This document shows, one piece after another, positions 9,093-17,154 of a stretch of DNA of 64,000 nt; the first letter of the stretch is position 1, and each line of letters starts with the position of its first letter. The notes beneath the pieces were generated by a model that was given only the letters and a program-made list of their open reading frames with translations, was not told the DNA's origin and made no database searches. The position numbers and the translations under genes were made by a program. Origin of the DNA: Lacrimispora celerecrescens. Its GTDB lineage: Bacteria; Bacillota; Clostridia; Lachnospirales; Lachnospiraceae. The stretch covers positions 151 through 64,150 of the forward strand of contig NZ_JPME01000003.1 of assembly GCF_000732605.1 (NCBI RefSeq). Direction: 5' to 3'.

Positions 9093-9434
9093 TCACTCTT
9101 TATTTTGTTTATTCAGATCACTCTGTTTTAGATGCTCGATTCCCCATCGATTCATTTCTTCCATAATCGGGCTTAAAGATGTTCCAAGCTCCGTAAGAGA
9201 ATATTCCACCTTTGGTGGCACCTCTGGATAAACCTTTCTATAAATTATTCCATCGGCTTCCAGCTGACGAAGTTGTTGTGTCAGCATCTTCTGACTTATT
9301 CCGTTGATTCCTTTACTGAGTTCAATAAATCTTTGTGTACCGTTATTGAACAGATTTCTCAGAATAAGTACCTTCCATTTGTGCCCGATCAAATTGACGG
9401 TATGCTCAATAGGGCATAATTTATCACACGGCAT
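9093..9434 (-). CDS. HxlR-family winged-helix transcriptional regulator (second copy)
   Basis: A winged-helix HxlR protein of 113 residues, with CPIEHTVNLIGHKWKVLILRNL, the recognition segment GISQKMLTQQLRQLEADGII and the wing YPEVPPKVEYSLTELG. A cysteine pair near the N-terminus (MPCDKLCP) is common in redox- or aldehyde-sensing HxlR members (for example HypR/YodB-type); sensing here is inference. The start chosen is ATG 9434, 8 nt behind AGGAG. An upstream in-frame TTG (9452) precedes the ribosome binding site and is unlikely. It probably controls itself and perhaps the divergent cupin/VOC genes. Confidence 0.88.
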   Translation of the reverse strand: MPCDKLCPIEHTVNLIGHKWKVLILRNLFNNGTQRFIELSKGINGISQKMLTQQLRQLEADGIIYRKVYPEVPPKVEYSLTELGTSLSPIMEEMNRWGIEHLKQSDLNKQNKE

Positions 9435-9466
9435 TATTATCACTCCTATCAACTATTGTGTTTACT

Positions 9467-9508
9467 TACTATTTGGTTAGTATACCACAAAATAGTGCCT
9501 TCTTGCAA
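9467..9508 (-). promoter_or_regulatory. Promoter and operator of the second hxlR gene
   Basis: Reading the minus strand, TTGCAA (9503-9508) and TATACT (9479-9484) are 18 bp apart. A dyad TACTA-6-TAGTA (9467-9482) overlaps the -10. Its TTAGTAT half-site is the same as in the 20-bp palindrome before the other hxlR gene. Confidence 0.55.
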
Positions 9509-9621
9509 AAAGTTTGTAACGATATTATAGTGATGATACAGCAGTACCATTTAAATCAGTTGATTTTGATTTAAGCGGATGCACATCGCTGAATACTATT
9601 TTAAATAGATAGGAGCTAAAA

Positions 9622-9948
9622 ATGGAAAAAATTAATATTAACGATATCCTGGATTTTGCAGCTGAAAAAAGTGCGCGTAAGGCGATTTTCAAAGAAGGTC
9701 AGTTAGATACAGGACTTTTACTATATGCCCCAGGACAAACAACACCTGATCATAAGCATTCAGATATCGATGAAGTCTTTTATGTAATTTCTGGTGAAGG
9801 TACCATTACTATAAACAATGAAGAAGTACTTGTGAAAGAAAAGGATATAATTTTCTCGCCAAATGGTGAAACACATGGATTTAATAATACCAGTTCTGAC
9901 AACTGGGTTGTGCTGCAGATTAAAATTGAAACAAGCAAAAAGGATTAA
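9622..9948 (+). CDS. Small cupin-domain protein
   Basis: A 108-residue single cupin barrel. Cupin motif 1 appears as PDHKHSDIDEVFYVISGEG, with the metal-binding His-x-His and Glu, and motif 2 as FSPNGETHGFNN with the last His. It is probably metal-dependent; small cupins of this type act as isomerases, dioxygenases or binding proteins, and no specific reaction can be assigned. AGGAG precedes the ATG. It lies 46 bp upstream of a VOC protein on the same strand, so the two probably form a unit, divergent from hxlR. Confidence 0.85.
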   Translation: MEKININDILDFAAEKSARKAIFKEGQLDTGLLLYAPGQTTPDHKHSDIDEVFYVISGEGTITINNEEVLVKEKDIIFSPNGETHGFNNTSSDNWVVLQIKIETSKKD

Positions 9949-9994
9949 ACCATAATTATAAAAAATCTAGATTGAACGAAGGAGGTATAGTTTC

Positions 9995-10375
9995 ATGTTT
10001 ACACGAATAGACCATGTTGCATTTTCAGTAAAGGACAGACAAAAGTCGATCGACTTTTATGAAAAAAACTTTGGATTTAAAAAGTATTTTGAACACGATG
10101 TTCCTGGAGTACCAAATCTTGAAAAAGTTGTTTATCTTCAGCTAGGCGATACCGTGTTAGAGTTTGAACACTGGACAAATGAGAAGGAGAATCAGGGGTA
10201 TCATTTCTGCCTCATTAGCGATGATTTTGATTCAGATTATCAAAGGCTTAAGAACGCAGGAGTCCCGGTTGTGACTGAGCCACATATTCCCGAGCCCAGG
10301 ACATTACAGGAAAAAGGCTGGAAAAGAGTTGTTTTTCAAGGCCCTGACGGCGAACTCATTGAGTTTCGAGGTTAA
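9995..10375 (+). CDS. VOC (glyoxalase/bleomycin-resistance fold) family protein
   Basis: A 126-residue vicinal oxygen chelate protein with two beta-alpha-beta-beta-beta modules. Metal-ligand positions are the N-terminal IDHVAFSVKD His, a middle Glu in LEFEHW, and a C-terminal Glu in GPDGELIEFRG. These resemble glyoxalase I or methylmalonyl-CoA epimerase-like members; the substrate is unknown. AAGGAGG stands before ATG 9995. A long hairpin follows and marks the end of the cupin-VOC unit. Confidence 0.87.
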   Translation: MFTRIDHVAFSVKDRQKSIDFYEKNFGFKKYFEHDVPGVPNLEKVVYLQLGDTVLEFEHWTNEKENQGYHFCLISDDFDSDYQRLKNAGVPVVTEPHIPEPRTLQEKGWKRVVFQGPDGELIEFRG

Positions 10376-10399
10376 AGATGTAATTTGCTAATAACTTGG

Positions 10400-10464
10400 T
10401 TCAATTTTAAAAACCTTCAACTTACGCAAATTTTTGCTGTAAGTTGAAGGTTTTTAAAATTGAA
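10400..10464. terminator. Perfect 26-bp hairpin, probable bidirectional terminator
   Basis: Arms 10400-10425 and 10439-10464 are exact reverse complements over 26 bp with a 13-nt loop. The inner GC-containing part (CCTTCAACTTAC) followed by TTTTT resembles a rho-independent terminator whose U tract is paired with an upstream A tract. It would work on either strand. Confidence 0.7.
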
Positions 10465-10579
10465 ATTGCGCTTCTGTACTTGTTATAATACAAGATCTAA
10501 AACCGGTATATACTGTTGCCCGGAGTGCATATCAAATTCATTTACAGATTCACAAAAACATACTACTTTTACTACTATA

Positions 10580-10634
10580 TTGACATCGCATAGTTTCCCA
10601 TATATAATTACAGTGTAAATTAAGTTAACACTGT
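10580..10634 (+). promoter_or_regulatory. Consensus promoter and operator of the tetR-flavodoxin operon
   Basis: TTGACA (10580-10585), a 17-bp spacer, then TATAAT (10603-10608): a perfect sigma-A promoter. An inverted repeat ACAGTGT-11-ACACTGT (10610-10616 and 10628-10634) sits directly over the expected start point. That arrangement fits autorepression by the TetR protein encoded next. Confidence 0.82.
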
Positions 10635-10650
10635 TAAGTGGAGGGCTGGT

Positions 10651-11256
10651 ATGGGAATAAAGGAACGGCGTGATGTTGAAAAAGAAGAGATGAAAAAGAA
10701 AATAATGGATGCCGCCATTGAGGTTATTGAACAGGAGGGGTACGAGAAATTATCAATAAGAAAAATAGCTGCCAAAATAGAGTATTCTCCGACTACCATC
10801 TATCTTTACTATAAAGATAAAGCTGAAATTATTACAGATATGTCAGACCAACTTTATAATAAAGTTATGGGAGACGTAGTTGCTGTTTTAAATAAGGAGG
10901 CCGCATCTCCAGTAGATAAACAAGTCCATGATAGTTTGTGTGTATTCATCAAGGGGCTATGCAGTGAACCGGAAATGGTAAAAGCGGTTATGCATAGCGG
11001 TATTAATGTCATATTTGCTAATGATAGCATAGGAAAGCCAACCAATCCTGGAATAGATATGCTTGATCATTTAGTTTCTAACGGAATTACACAAAAAGTC
11101 TTTAAGCCTGGAATTGAGAATAATTCATGGATGATTGTAAGTGCATCACTTGGCTTTGTATTGAGTTCCTTTGGAAGCCAATTGTACCTGCTTGATAATT
11201 TTCACAAGCATGTAGATGATTTTGTAGATATTTTAATGGGAGGAATTAGGCAGTGA
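10651..11256 (+). CDS. TetR/AcrR family transcriptional regulator
   Basis: A 201-residue TetR-type repressor. The N-terminal HTH (about residues 10-60) includes KKKIMDAAIEVIEQEGYEKLSIRKIAAKIEYSPTTIYLYYKDK in two segments of the usual pattern. The C-terminal ligand/dimer domain (WHG-like) is divergent, so no ligand can be proposed. It overlaps the following flavodoxin gene by 4 nt, indicating translational coupling. Its own promoter carries a dyad over the start point, which suggests autoregulation of the operon. Confidence 0.9.
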   Translation: MGIKERRDVEKEEMKKKIMDAAIEVIEQEGYEKLSIRKIAAKIEYSPTTIYLYYKDKAEIITDMSDQLYNKVMGDVVAVLNKEAASPVDKQVHDSLCVFIKGLCSEPEMVKAVMHSGINVIFANDSIGKPTNPGIDMLDHLVSNGITQKVFKPGIENNSWMIVSASLGFVLSSFGSQLYLLDNFHKHVDDFVDILMGGIRQ

Positions 11257-11732
11257 ATACTATTATCATTTATTCAAGTAAATATGGATGCACAGCGGAT
11301 TGTGCAATGCTCTTAAAATCTGGATTGCCCGGTACTGTAGAACTTGCTAACATAAACGAAATCAACCCCAAAACGCTTCTCATAGAACGCTTTGATACGG
11401 TCATTTTAGGGAGCTCCATTTATATCGGTGCGATTTCAAAGAAATTGCGTGCGTTTTGCATTGAAAACGTAAATGTGTTGAGCAGGAAAAGAGTGGGAAT
11501 ATTTATCTGCTGTGGCGTTCCAGAACAAACAAATGAATATTTGTTCAAAAACTTTCCGGAAGCACTTCTTAAAAGTGCAGTTGTCGTAAAGGATTTTGGC
11601 GGTGAAGCCAGAATAGATAAACTGAAAGGATTGGATAAGCTAATTATGAGAGCTGCCATGAAGGACAACTATGAAAGCTTGAAAATCTCTCATGATCATT
11701 TAAAGAGCTTTATAAAAGAAATAAGCATGTAA
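11253..11732 (+). CDS. Flavodoxin-domain protein (HemG/protoporphyrinogen oxidase-like)
   Basis: A 159-residue flavodoxin-fold protein. IIIYSSKYGCTADCA forms the FMN phosphate-binding loop and VILGSSIYIGAISKKL the second flavin loop. The family (Flavodoxin_5) includes menaquinone-dependent protoporphyrinogen oxidase HemG, but in clostridia members generally act as small electron carriers or quinone/flavin reductases, so no HemG call is made. The GTG start overlaps the end of the tetR gene by 4 nt. Confidence 0.85.
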   Translation: MNTIIIYSSKYGCTADCAMLLKSGLPGTVELANINEINPKTLLIERFDTVILGSSIYIGAISKKLRAFCIENVNVLSRKRVGIFICCGVPEQTNEYLFKNFPEALLKSAVVVKDFGGEARIDKLKGLDKLIMRAAMKDNYESLKISHDHLKSFIKEISM

Positions 11733-11814
11733 TCCATTTAAAAATATTAAAGTCAAGACAGAAGGCATATGTTATATATAATGTTTAAAAAGCTATTGGA
11801 GGCAAAGGATCAAA

Positions 11815-13128
11815 ATGACAAAGCTTACCGGCCGAATTGTTTTCCCAGATGATCCATGTTATGAGATTGCCCGTAAGGATTATAATACGAGGTTCTCAAA
11901 GTATCCCCTGGCTATTATATACTGCCAGGATACCCAGGATGTAATGAATGCGGTAAAATGGACTAGAGAGAATTGTATTTCAATACGTGCCCGCAGTGGA
12001 GGGCACAGTTATGAAGCTTTTTCAATATTAAATGATGGAATTGTCATAGATGTAAGCGAGATAGATAAAATCATTTTTAATGAAACCAATATGGAAGCAA
12101 CGATCGGTGCCGGGGCTGCCCTTCTGCCAATTTACGAATGCTTATGGAATAGTGGTGTTACGATTCCGGGAGGAACATGTCCAACGGTTGGCATTGCCGG
12201 ACTTACACTAGGAGGGGGATTTGGAATGCTGACTAGGGAGATGGGCCTGCTTTGTGATAACTTAATAGCCGTCCAGATGGTCAATGCAAAGGGAGAAGTA
12301 GTATGCGCCGACCGATGTACGAATCCCGATCTCTTTTGGGCCTTACGTGGAGGTGGGGGCGGAAACTTTGGGATAGTAACATCATTTACCTTTAAAGTTC
12401 ACCCGATTTCAGATGTTGCCGTTTATAATATTACCTGGAATTGGTCGGATTCCAGAGAAGTCATCAAGGCATGGCAGGCATGGGCTCCGTTTGTTGATGA
12501 ACGTTTGACATCAATTATAGACCTGTTTACCAAAAAAGATGGCCGTATTTCTTCAGCCGGTGAATTTTTAGGCAATGAAGACCAACTGAAATGCTTACTT
12601 AAACCATTAATTTCCGCAGGCAATCCAATTCAGGTAGATATTCAGACAATACCATATATTGAAGCAGTAATAAGATTTGATGGGGGGCTGGGCCCTCATA
12701 AGTTTAAAAACACAGGAGCTTTCGTTTATCATAGTTTACCTGATGAGGCAATAGATACCCTGCTTTGCTTTATGGAAACTTCCCCCAATAAAGATAACTC
12801 AGTTCAATTTCAGAGTCTGGCGGGGGCAGTCAGGGAGATTCCTCCAGATGGAACGGCCTATTACCATCGTGATGCAAACTATATCATGCAGTATATAACA
12901 CGCTGGAAGGCTGATAAAGAGAAAGAGCCAAACATACATTGGGTAGAAAGTCTGAGAAGAGCCATGTTAAAATATGTAAATGGAACCTACGTCAATTGGC
13001 CTGATGTTTTTATCAAAGACTGGCCCAAGGCATATTATGGTACCAATTATCAGGAACTTATGCAAATTAAATGCAAATACGACCCGGAAAATATATTCCA
13101 CTTTAAGCAGAGTATATGTCCGGACTAA
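11815..13128 (+). CDS. FAD-binding oxidoreductase, berberine bridge enzyme-like
   Basis: A 437-residue PCMH-type FAD oxidase. The N-terminal FAD_binding_4 domain contains ARSGGHSYEAF with His64 and GGTCPTVGIAG with Cys122. These positions match the 8-alpha-histidyl and 6-S-cysteinyl bicovalent FAD attachment of BBE-like oxidases. The C-terminal BBE domain ends in the typical KYDPENIFHFKQSI. Family members oxidise sugars, polyphenols or alkaloid-like alcohols using O2. No signal peptide is seen. GGAGG precedes ATG 11815; it is 82 bp after the flavodoxin gene and could belong to the same TetR-controlled unit. Confidence 0.9.
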   Translation: MTKLTGRIVFPDDPCYEIARKDYNTRFSKYPLAIIYCQDTQDVMNAVKWTRENCISIRARSGGHSYEAFSILNDGIVIDVSEIDKIIFNETNMEATIGAGAALLPIYECLWNSGVTIPGGTCPTVGIAGLTLGGGFGMLTREMGLLCDNLIAVQMVNAKGEVVCADRCTNPDLFWALRGGGGGNFGIVTSFTFKVHPISDVAVYNITWNWSDSREVIKAWQAWAPFVDERLTSIIDLFTKKDGRISSAGEFLGNEDQLKCLLKPLISAGNPIQVDIQTIPYIEAVIRFDGGLGPHKFKNTGAFVYHSLPDEAIDTLLCFMETSPNKDNSVQFQSLAGAVREIPPDGTAYYHRDANYIMQYITRWKADKEKEPNIHWVESLRRAMLKYVNGTYVNWPDVFIKDWPKAYYGTNYQELMQIKCKYDPENIFHFKQSICPD

Positions 13129-13207
13129 CAGTGACTTAAAAATATAATAATGTTTCTTTGATTACTGATATGGAGCAAAGAGATACAATGGAATAAAATT
13201 AAAAGCT

Positions 13208-13241
13208 ATGAGATACCGTAAAAACGGTATCTCATTTTTTA
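13208..13241 (+). terminator. Terminator after the FAD oxidoreductase gene
   Basis: A 12-bp perfect stem (13208-13219 with 13224-13235) has an AAAA loop and is followed by six T residues. Confidence 0.9.
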
Positions 13242-13307
13242 CCTGGATAATTTAGAGGTAATTGACAATCTCGTATATACCAACAAAAAGATAATTTAGT
13301 AACAGTA

Positions 13308-13361
13308 TTGACAAATTCATTTTCCAATCCTATAATAAAATAGACATATATGTCTATTTTA
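13308..13361 (+). promoter_or_regulatory. Consensus promoter with 26-bp palindromic operator for the second tetR gene
   Basis: TTGACA (13308-13313), 17 bp, TATAAT (13331-13336). A perfect 26-bp palindrome (13336-13361, core AGACATATATGTCT) covers the -10 edge and start point. It is the presumed operator of the TetR protein at 13380. Confidence 0.85.
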
Positions 13362-13379
13362 AGAAAAAGGATGATTTTA

Positions 13380-13976
13380 ATGCCGCAGGTAAGCGAAAAA
13401 TATCTGGAAGCACGAAAAAATAAAATAGCGATAGCAGCGGTTAATGTTTTTGCTAAGAAAGGTTATTCCAATGCCACGATGAAAGATATTATGGATGAAG
13501 TCCAAATATCGCGGGGGGGTTTATATGCTCATTTTGAAAACATTGACACTGTTTTTCTGGCCGCGTTAAAATATGATGATTTTTTAAACATCGAATCAGC
13601 TTTAAGTCCTGATCCCAAGGAACCCTTATTTCCGCAATTAAAAGATTGGATTCAAAAAACAGTATTGTCAGTACAAGATTCAGATAGGAATTTAGTACGT
13701 GCAAAGTCAGAATTTTTCCTTTCCCATAATGCTTCTGAATTTCCATATTTACAAGAAAGGCATGAAAAGCTAGCAAATGTGATTCAATTATTCATTCATA
13801 TGGGAATCGAAGCGGGAGAATTTAGAGATACAATTGATGTAAACACTTTTTCTGAATTACTTATTGCAATGATTGATGGAATCATGTTGCAGCAATATAA
13901 TCAATTTTGCTCCGGTTTTAATCTTTCTAAAAGGATTGATTTACTGAATACGATGATTGAGCGCATTCTATCTTAA
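13380..13976 (+). CDS. TetR/AcrR family transcriptional regulator
   Basis: A TetR-type repressor of 198 residues. Its HTH runs from IAIAAVNVFAKKGYSNATMKD to ISRGGLYAHFENID, and the ligand domain is TetR_C-like and helical. Three in-frame ATGs exist (13350, 13371, 13380). The first lies inside the operator palindrome at the expected transcription start, so it cannot be the main start. ATG 13380 follows AAAAGGA at a normal distance and is chosen. A GNAT gene starts 13 bp downstream, so the pair is probably an operon. Confidence 0.9.
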   Translation: MPQVSEKYLEARKNKIAIAAVNVFAKKGYSNATMKDIMDEVQISRGGLYAHFENIDTVFLAALKYDDFLNIESALSPDPKEPLFPQLKDWIQKTVLSVQDSDRNLVRAKSEFFLSHNASEFPYLQERHEKLANVIQLFIHMGIEAGEFRDTIDVNTFSELLIAMIDGIMLQQYNQFCSGFNLSKRIDLLNTMIERILS

Positions 13977-13989
13977 GGAGGATCATTCA

Positions 13990-14523
13990 ATGTTTGAAAA
14001 CGAAATCATAAAACTAAGAAAATTATCACTTGATGATTACAATATTTATCATAGTTGGCGAAATGACGTAGAAGTCATGTATACCACCAGCCCCCTGCTA
14101 GACATTTACACATTAAAGGATACAGAAGAATTCATCACATCAATAATTTCTCAGCCTAATGCAAAAAGCTATATCATTGAGCATAAGGAGACGAATCAAG
14201 CGGTCGGCATTGTCTCTCTAAGTAATATTGAATATAAAAACCGCTCTGCTGAATGTATTATTGATATTGGAGCAAAAGATATGTGGGGAAAAGGCATTGG
14301 TAAAGCGGCTCTTTCTCTGATACTTGAGTATGCTTTTAGCGAACTTAACTTACATCGGGTATTCTTAAACGTGTTCTCGTTTAATAAAAGAGCAATTAAA
14401 CTCTACGAGAAAATGGGATTTATGCAAGAAGGAGTATTACGTCAGGCGTTCTATCGTGCCGGAGATTGGCATGACATTGTTATAATGAGCATCTTAAAAA
14501 ACGAATATTTATCTATTAGTTAA
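13990..14523 (+). CDS. RimJ/RimL-type GNAT acetyltransferase
   Basis: A 177-residue GNAT similar to spermidine/amino-terminal acetyltransferases of the Acetyltransf_3 group. It shows LRKLSLDDYNIYHSWRND at the N-terminus, the acetyl-CoA loop DMWGKGIGKAALSLIL, and the C-terminal NKRAIKLYEKMGFMQEG helix. The substrate is unknown. ATG 13990 follows AAGGAGG (13975-13981), which overlaps the stop codon of the tetR gene, so translation is coupled. It may be the target gene of that TetR protein. Confidence 0.88.
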   Translation: MFENEIIKLRKLSLDDYNIYHSWRNDVEVMYTTSPLLDIYTLKDTEEFITSIISQPNAKSYIIEHKETNQAVGIVSLSNIEYKNRSAECIIDIGAKDMWGKGIGKAALSLILEYAFSELNLHRVFLNVFSFNKRAIKLYEKMGFMQEGVLRQAFYRAGDWHDIVIMSILKNEYLSIS

Positions 14524-14529
14524 AAATAG

Positions 14530-14580
14530 GCCCCCGCAGGAAGTCGCAGACAAAATCGACTTTATAAGCGGAGGCTTTTT
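14530..14580 (+). terminator. Terminator after tetR-GNAT
   Basis: Nested stems: an outer GC-rich stem (14530-14537 with 14568-14575, one mismatch) and an inner AAGTCG/CGACTT stem, followed by five T. Confidence 0.7.
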
Positions 14581-14639
14581 GCTTGGAAAATACTATTAAG
14601 CATGATATCTCCTTTTTATTGATAATCTTACAATATTGC

Positions 14640-14678
14640 TTGACAAATACGTTAGGAAACTTTATAGTTAAGGTAACT
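14640..14678 (+). promoter_or_regulatory. Promoter and MarR-type dyad upstream of marR
   Basis: TTGACA (14640-14645), 17 bp, TATAGT (14663-14668). A short dyad AGTTA-AGG-TAACT (14666-14678) overlaps the -10 and start point, the usual place for a MarR operator. Confidence 0.7.
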
Positions 14679-14701
14679 TAAATAAAGGAAGGGGTAAAGC
14701 T

Positions 14702-15172
14702 TTGGTTCCGAAAACAGATCATCAGAATGAAAATGAATTGTTCCATTTGGTTACAGAAATTAATGAGATAACTTATTCCATGAATGCTCGTTTGATGAAA
14801 GAGCGTCAATCCTTATTTAATGAGGATCTGTCATCCAAACAAATGATAATAATGGATTTGGTGAAGAAAGAATCTCAATTATCTATAAGCCAACTGGCTG
14901 ATGCAATGAATGTTACTTCAAGTGCTGTTAGCCAGATTGTCTCCAAATTAGAAAAAGAGAAATATCTATTAAGGACAATTAATCCTGATAATAGAAGAGA
15001 GATAATTGTGCAGTTAGATGAGAGAGGGCACCAATACTATTCAAAAGAAGAAGATATTAACAGGGAAATCGTGAATCGCTTTTATTCTCGCATGAAAATG
15101 GAAGATATGATACAATTACGAGACATTTTAGCAAAACTCAATTTAATAGTTGAAGAAGAATTATTAAGATAA
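14702..15172 (+). CDS. MarR family transcriptional regulator
   Basis: A 156-residue winged-helix MarR protein. Its HTH segment is LSISQLADAMNVTSSAVSQIVSKLEKEKYLLR and its wing is NPDNRREIIVQLDERG, flanked by dimerisation helices. It starts at TTG 14702, 7 nt behind a purine-rich AGGAAGGGG. It is followed after 22 bp by a serine hydrolase gene that has lost its frame, and the two were probably one operon. The target is likely its own promoter. Confidence 0.88.
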   Translation: MVPKTDHQNENELFHLVTEINEITYSMNARLMKERQSLFNEDLSSKQMIIMDLVKKESQLSISQLADAMNVTSSAVSQIVSKLEKEKYLLRTINPDNRREIIVQLDERGHQYYSKEEDINREIVNRFYSRMKMEDMIQLRDILAKLNLIVEEELLR

Positions 15173-15194
15173 GTGTTAAAAGGAAAATTATATC

Positions 15195-16546
15195 ATGAAT
15201 GAAAAAAGAGAAATACTAAATAAATTATTTATAGAAATTCAAACAAAACGATTGATGAATGGTACTGTCTTAGTGGCTCAAGACGGTGAACTATTATATA
15301 AGGGAGCTTTTGGCGAGGCTGAACTCGATTCAAAACGAAAGTTAAAAATAAATTCAAAATTTAACTTAGCATCAGTATCAAAACCCGTGACTGCTTTGGG
15401 TATATTGTTATTGGTACAGGATCATAAACTTTCTCTTGATGACCCTATAGAAAAGTGGTTACCTAATATACCTTATAAAGGGGCTACAGTAAGACAATTA
15501 TTGAATCACACTTCCGGACTGCCCGATTATTTAGAGTATTTGAACATCACTGGGATAAATCACAAATAGCGGTGAACCGGGATTTGTTAGAGCTACTCAT
15601 TAAGTATCAGCCGGAACGGCTATTTGAGCCGAATGATCATATGGAATACAGCAATACAGGTTATGTAATGCTTGCTCTCATCATTGAAAAAGTTTCGGGG
15701 CATTCGTTTGCAGATTATATGAAAACAAATATATTTTTACCTGTCGGAATGCAGGACACAGAAGTATTCTGTCAAAGATTAACTGGAAAGGTTTTGGATA
15801 ATTATGCCTATGGTTATGTGTTTGATGTGTACAAAGGTAAACATGTTTTGCCAGATGAATTTACTGAAACAGAATTTGTTGTTTATCTTGATGGAATCGT
15901 GGGAGATGGTGCGCTTCATTCCACCGTTGACGATCTATATCTCCTAGACCGGGCATTGAGAGATGGGACACTGATTGATGACACTTTATTGAAGGAAGCC
16001 TATTCTCCATCTTCCCCGAGACTTGATAGTCAATTTAAATATGGACTGGGATGGATTTTAGAGAATGACAAGAAAAGGGGAAGATCTGTATGGCATAGTG
16101 GTGGTTGGCCAGGTTATACCACATACTTTAAAAGATACATTGATCATGATTCTACGGTTATATTTTTAAGAAACAAAGAACAGGACTTTGACTTTGAACA
16201 ATCTATTTTACATGCAATTGAGAATATACTATTTGATGAACCATATGAGATCCCAAAAGTGCCAGAATTTCAATTGGCAAAAACATTAGACTCTGAGTTT
16301 TTAAACAAATATGTTGGCGAGTACCGGCTGGAAGATAATCCGGAAATGTCTGCAAAGGTTCTGATGAAAAATCAGCGGTTATTCCTTGAACTTCCAGGAT
16401 CAATGAAACTTGAAATGTATGCGGTTTCCGATACTGAATTTTTCCTTCGCAGCTTATCTGTGACAGTTAAATTTGCAAATGATGGCATTTATCATCATTT
16501 GACTATTCATGATGGCAGTACCACTCAGACTGCCAGGCGTATATAA
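15195..16546 (+). pseudogene. Serine hydrolase (beta-lactamase/class C PBP-like), single frameshift
   Basis: Beta-lactamase-fold serine hydrolase (Beta-lactamase/AmpC-like family) broken into two frames. Frame 1 (15195-15569) carries the nucleophile motif SVSK (ASVSKPVTALG) and runs to HTSGLPDYLEYL, then goes off frame to a TAG. The other frame resumes at 15542 (EHWDKSQIAVNRDL) and contains YSN (MEYSNTGYVML) and HSGGWPGY near the C-terminal half, so all three catalytic motifs survive. A one-base deletion near 15540 explains the break. It looks like a recent loss or a sequencing error. No slippery heptamer is present. Confidence 0.85.
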
Positions 16547-16590
16547 AAATGAGGTTATGAACAGGTTTTTATAGAGAGGAGAAAAACAAC

Positions 16591-17154
16591 TTGTATAAAA
16601 ATTATTTTATCAGCCAAAATGATCAAAGTTTTTATCCGGAATCTGCATGTGGAATTGCCTGCCTTTCTATGTTATTAAAATATCACCAGATCGCTGGTTA
16701 CGATAATTTTGAGAAGCTTGCTAAAGAATTAAACTTTAATGTTTCACCAGAAGAAAAAGGATATGATAATGATGATATGAAATGTGGGACTTACCCTGAA
16801 GACATATTTAAGTATTTTACTAAAAATAATATCAACTTCAGAATGTCTTTCTATGATGATGAATGGAAGGATTCTCTGAAAAAGTCTCCCGTTATGGTAA
16901 TGATGACTGGTAATGAAGAAGAGTTTGGTCTTAGGAATAGTCACTGGGTCTTATTAGTGAAAAGAGATAAAGATTTTTTTACGTATCTTGATCCATATGA
17001 AACAATGATATCTAATAATTATGTGAAACATATCTGGTCAGGTGATTTTAGAAAATATTATACAGGTATCGCATGTCAGGTAATCAAATGTAATTGGAAC
17101 CAATGTTTATCAACAAAGCCTAACAGAACTGCCATCGGAGGTAATTATGAATAA
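16591..17154 (+). CDS. C39-like (papain-fold) cysteine peptidase-domain protein
   Basis: A 187-residue cytosolic protein resembling peptidase C39-like domains (bacteriocin-leader peptidase fold). The candidate catalytic residues are Cys20 (ESACGIACLSMLLKYH), His118 (NSHWVLLV) and Asp134 (YLDPYE), in the expected order. No signal peptide or transporter domain is present, so it is a stand-alone domain whose substrate is unknown. It starts at TTG 16591 behind GAGGAG. It overlaps the lipoprotein gene by 8 nt, which implies a functional pair. Confidence 0.7.
   Translation: MYKNYFISQNDQSFYPESACGIACLSMLLKYHQIAGYDNFEKLAKELNFNVSPEEKGYDNDDMKCGTYPEDIFKYFTKNNINFRMSFYDDEWKDSLKKSPVMVMMTGNEEEFGLRNSHWVLLVKRDKDFFTYLDPYETMISNNYVKHIWSGDFRKYYTGIACQVIKCNWNQCLSTKPNRTAIGGNYE

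Noticed and set aside
15534-15546. Programmed -1 frameshift in the serine hydrolase
   Set aside because: No X-XXY-YYZ heptamer or downstream pseudoknot is evident; a simple one-base deletion explains it.
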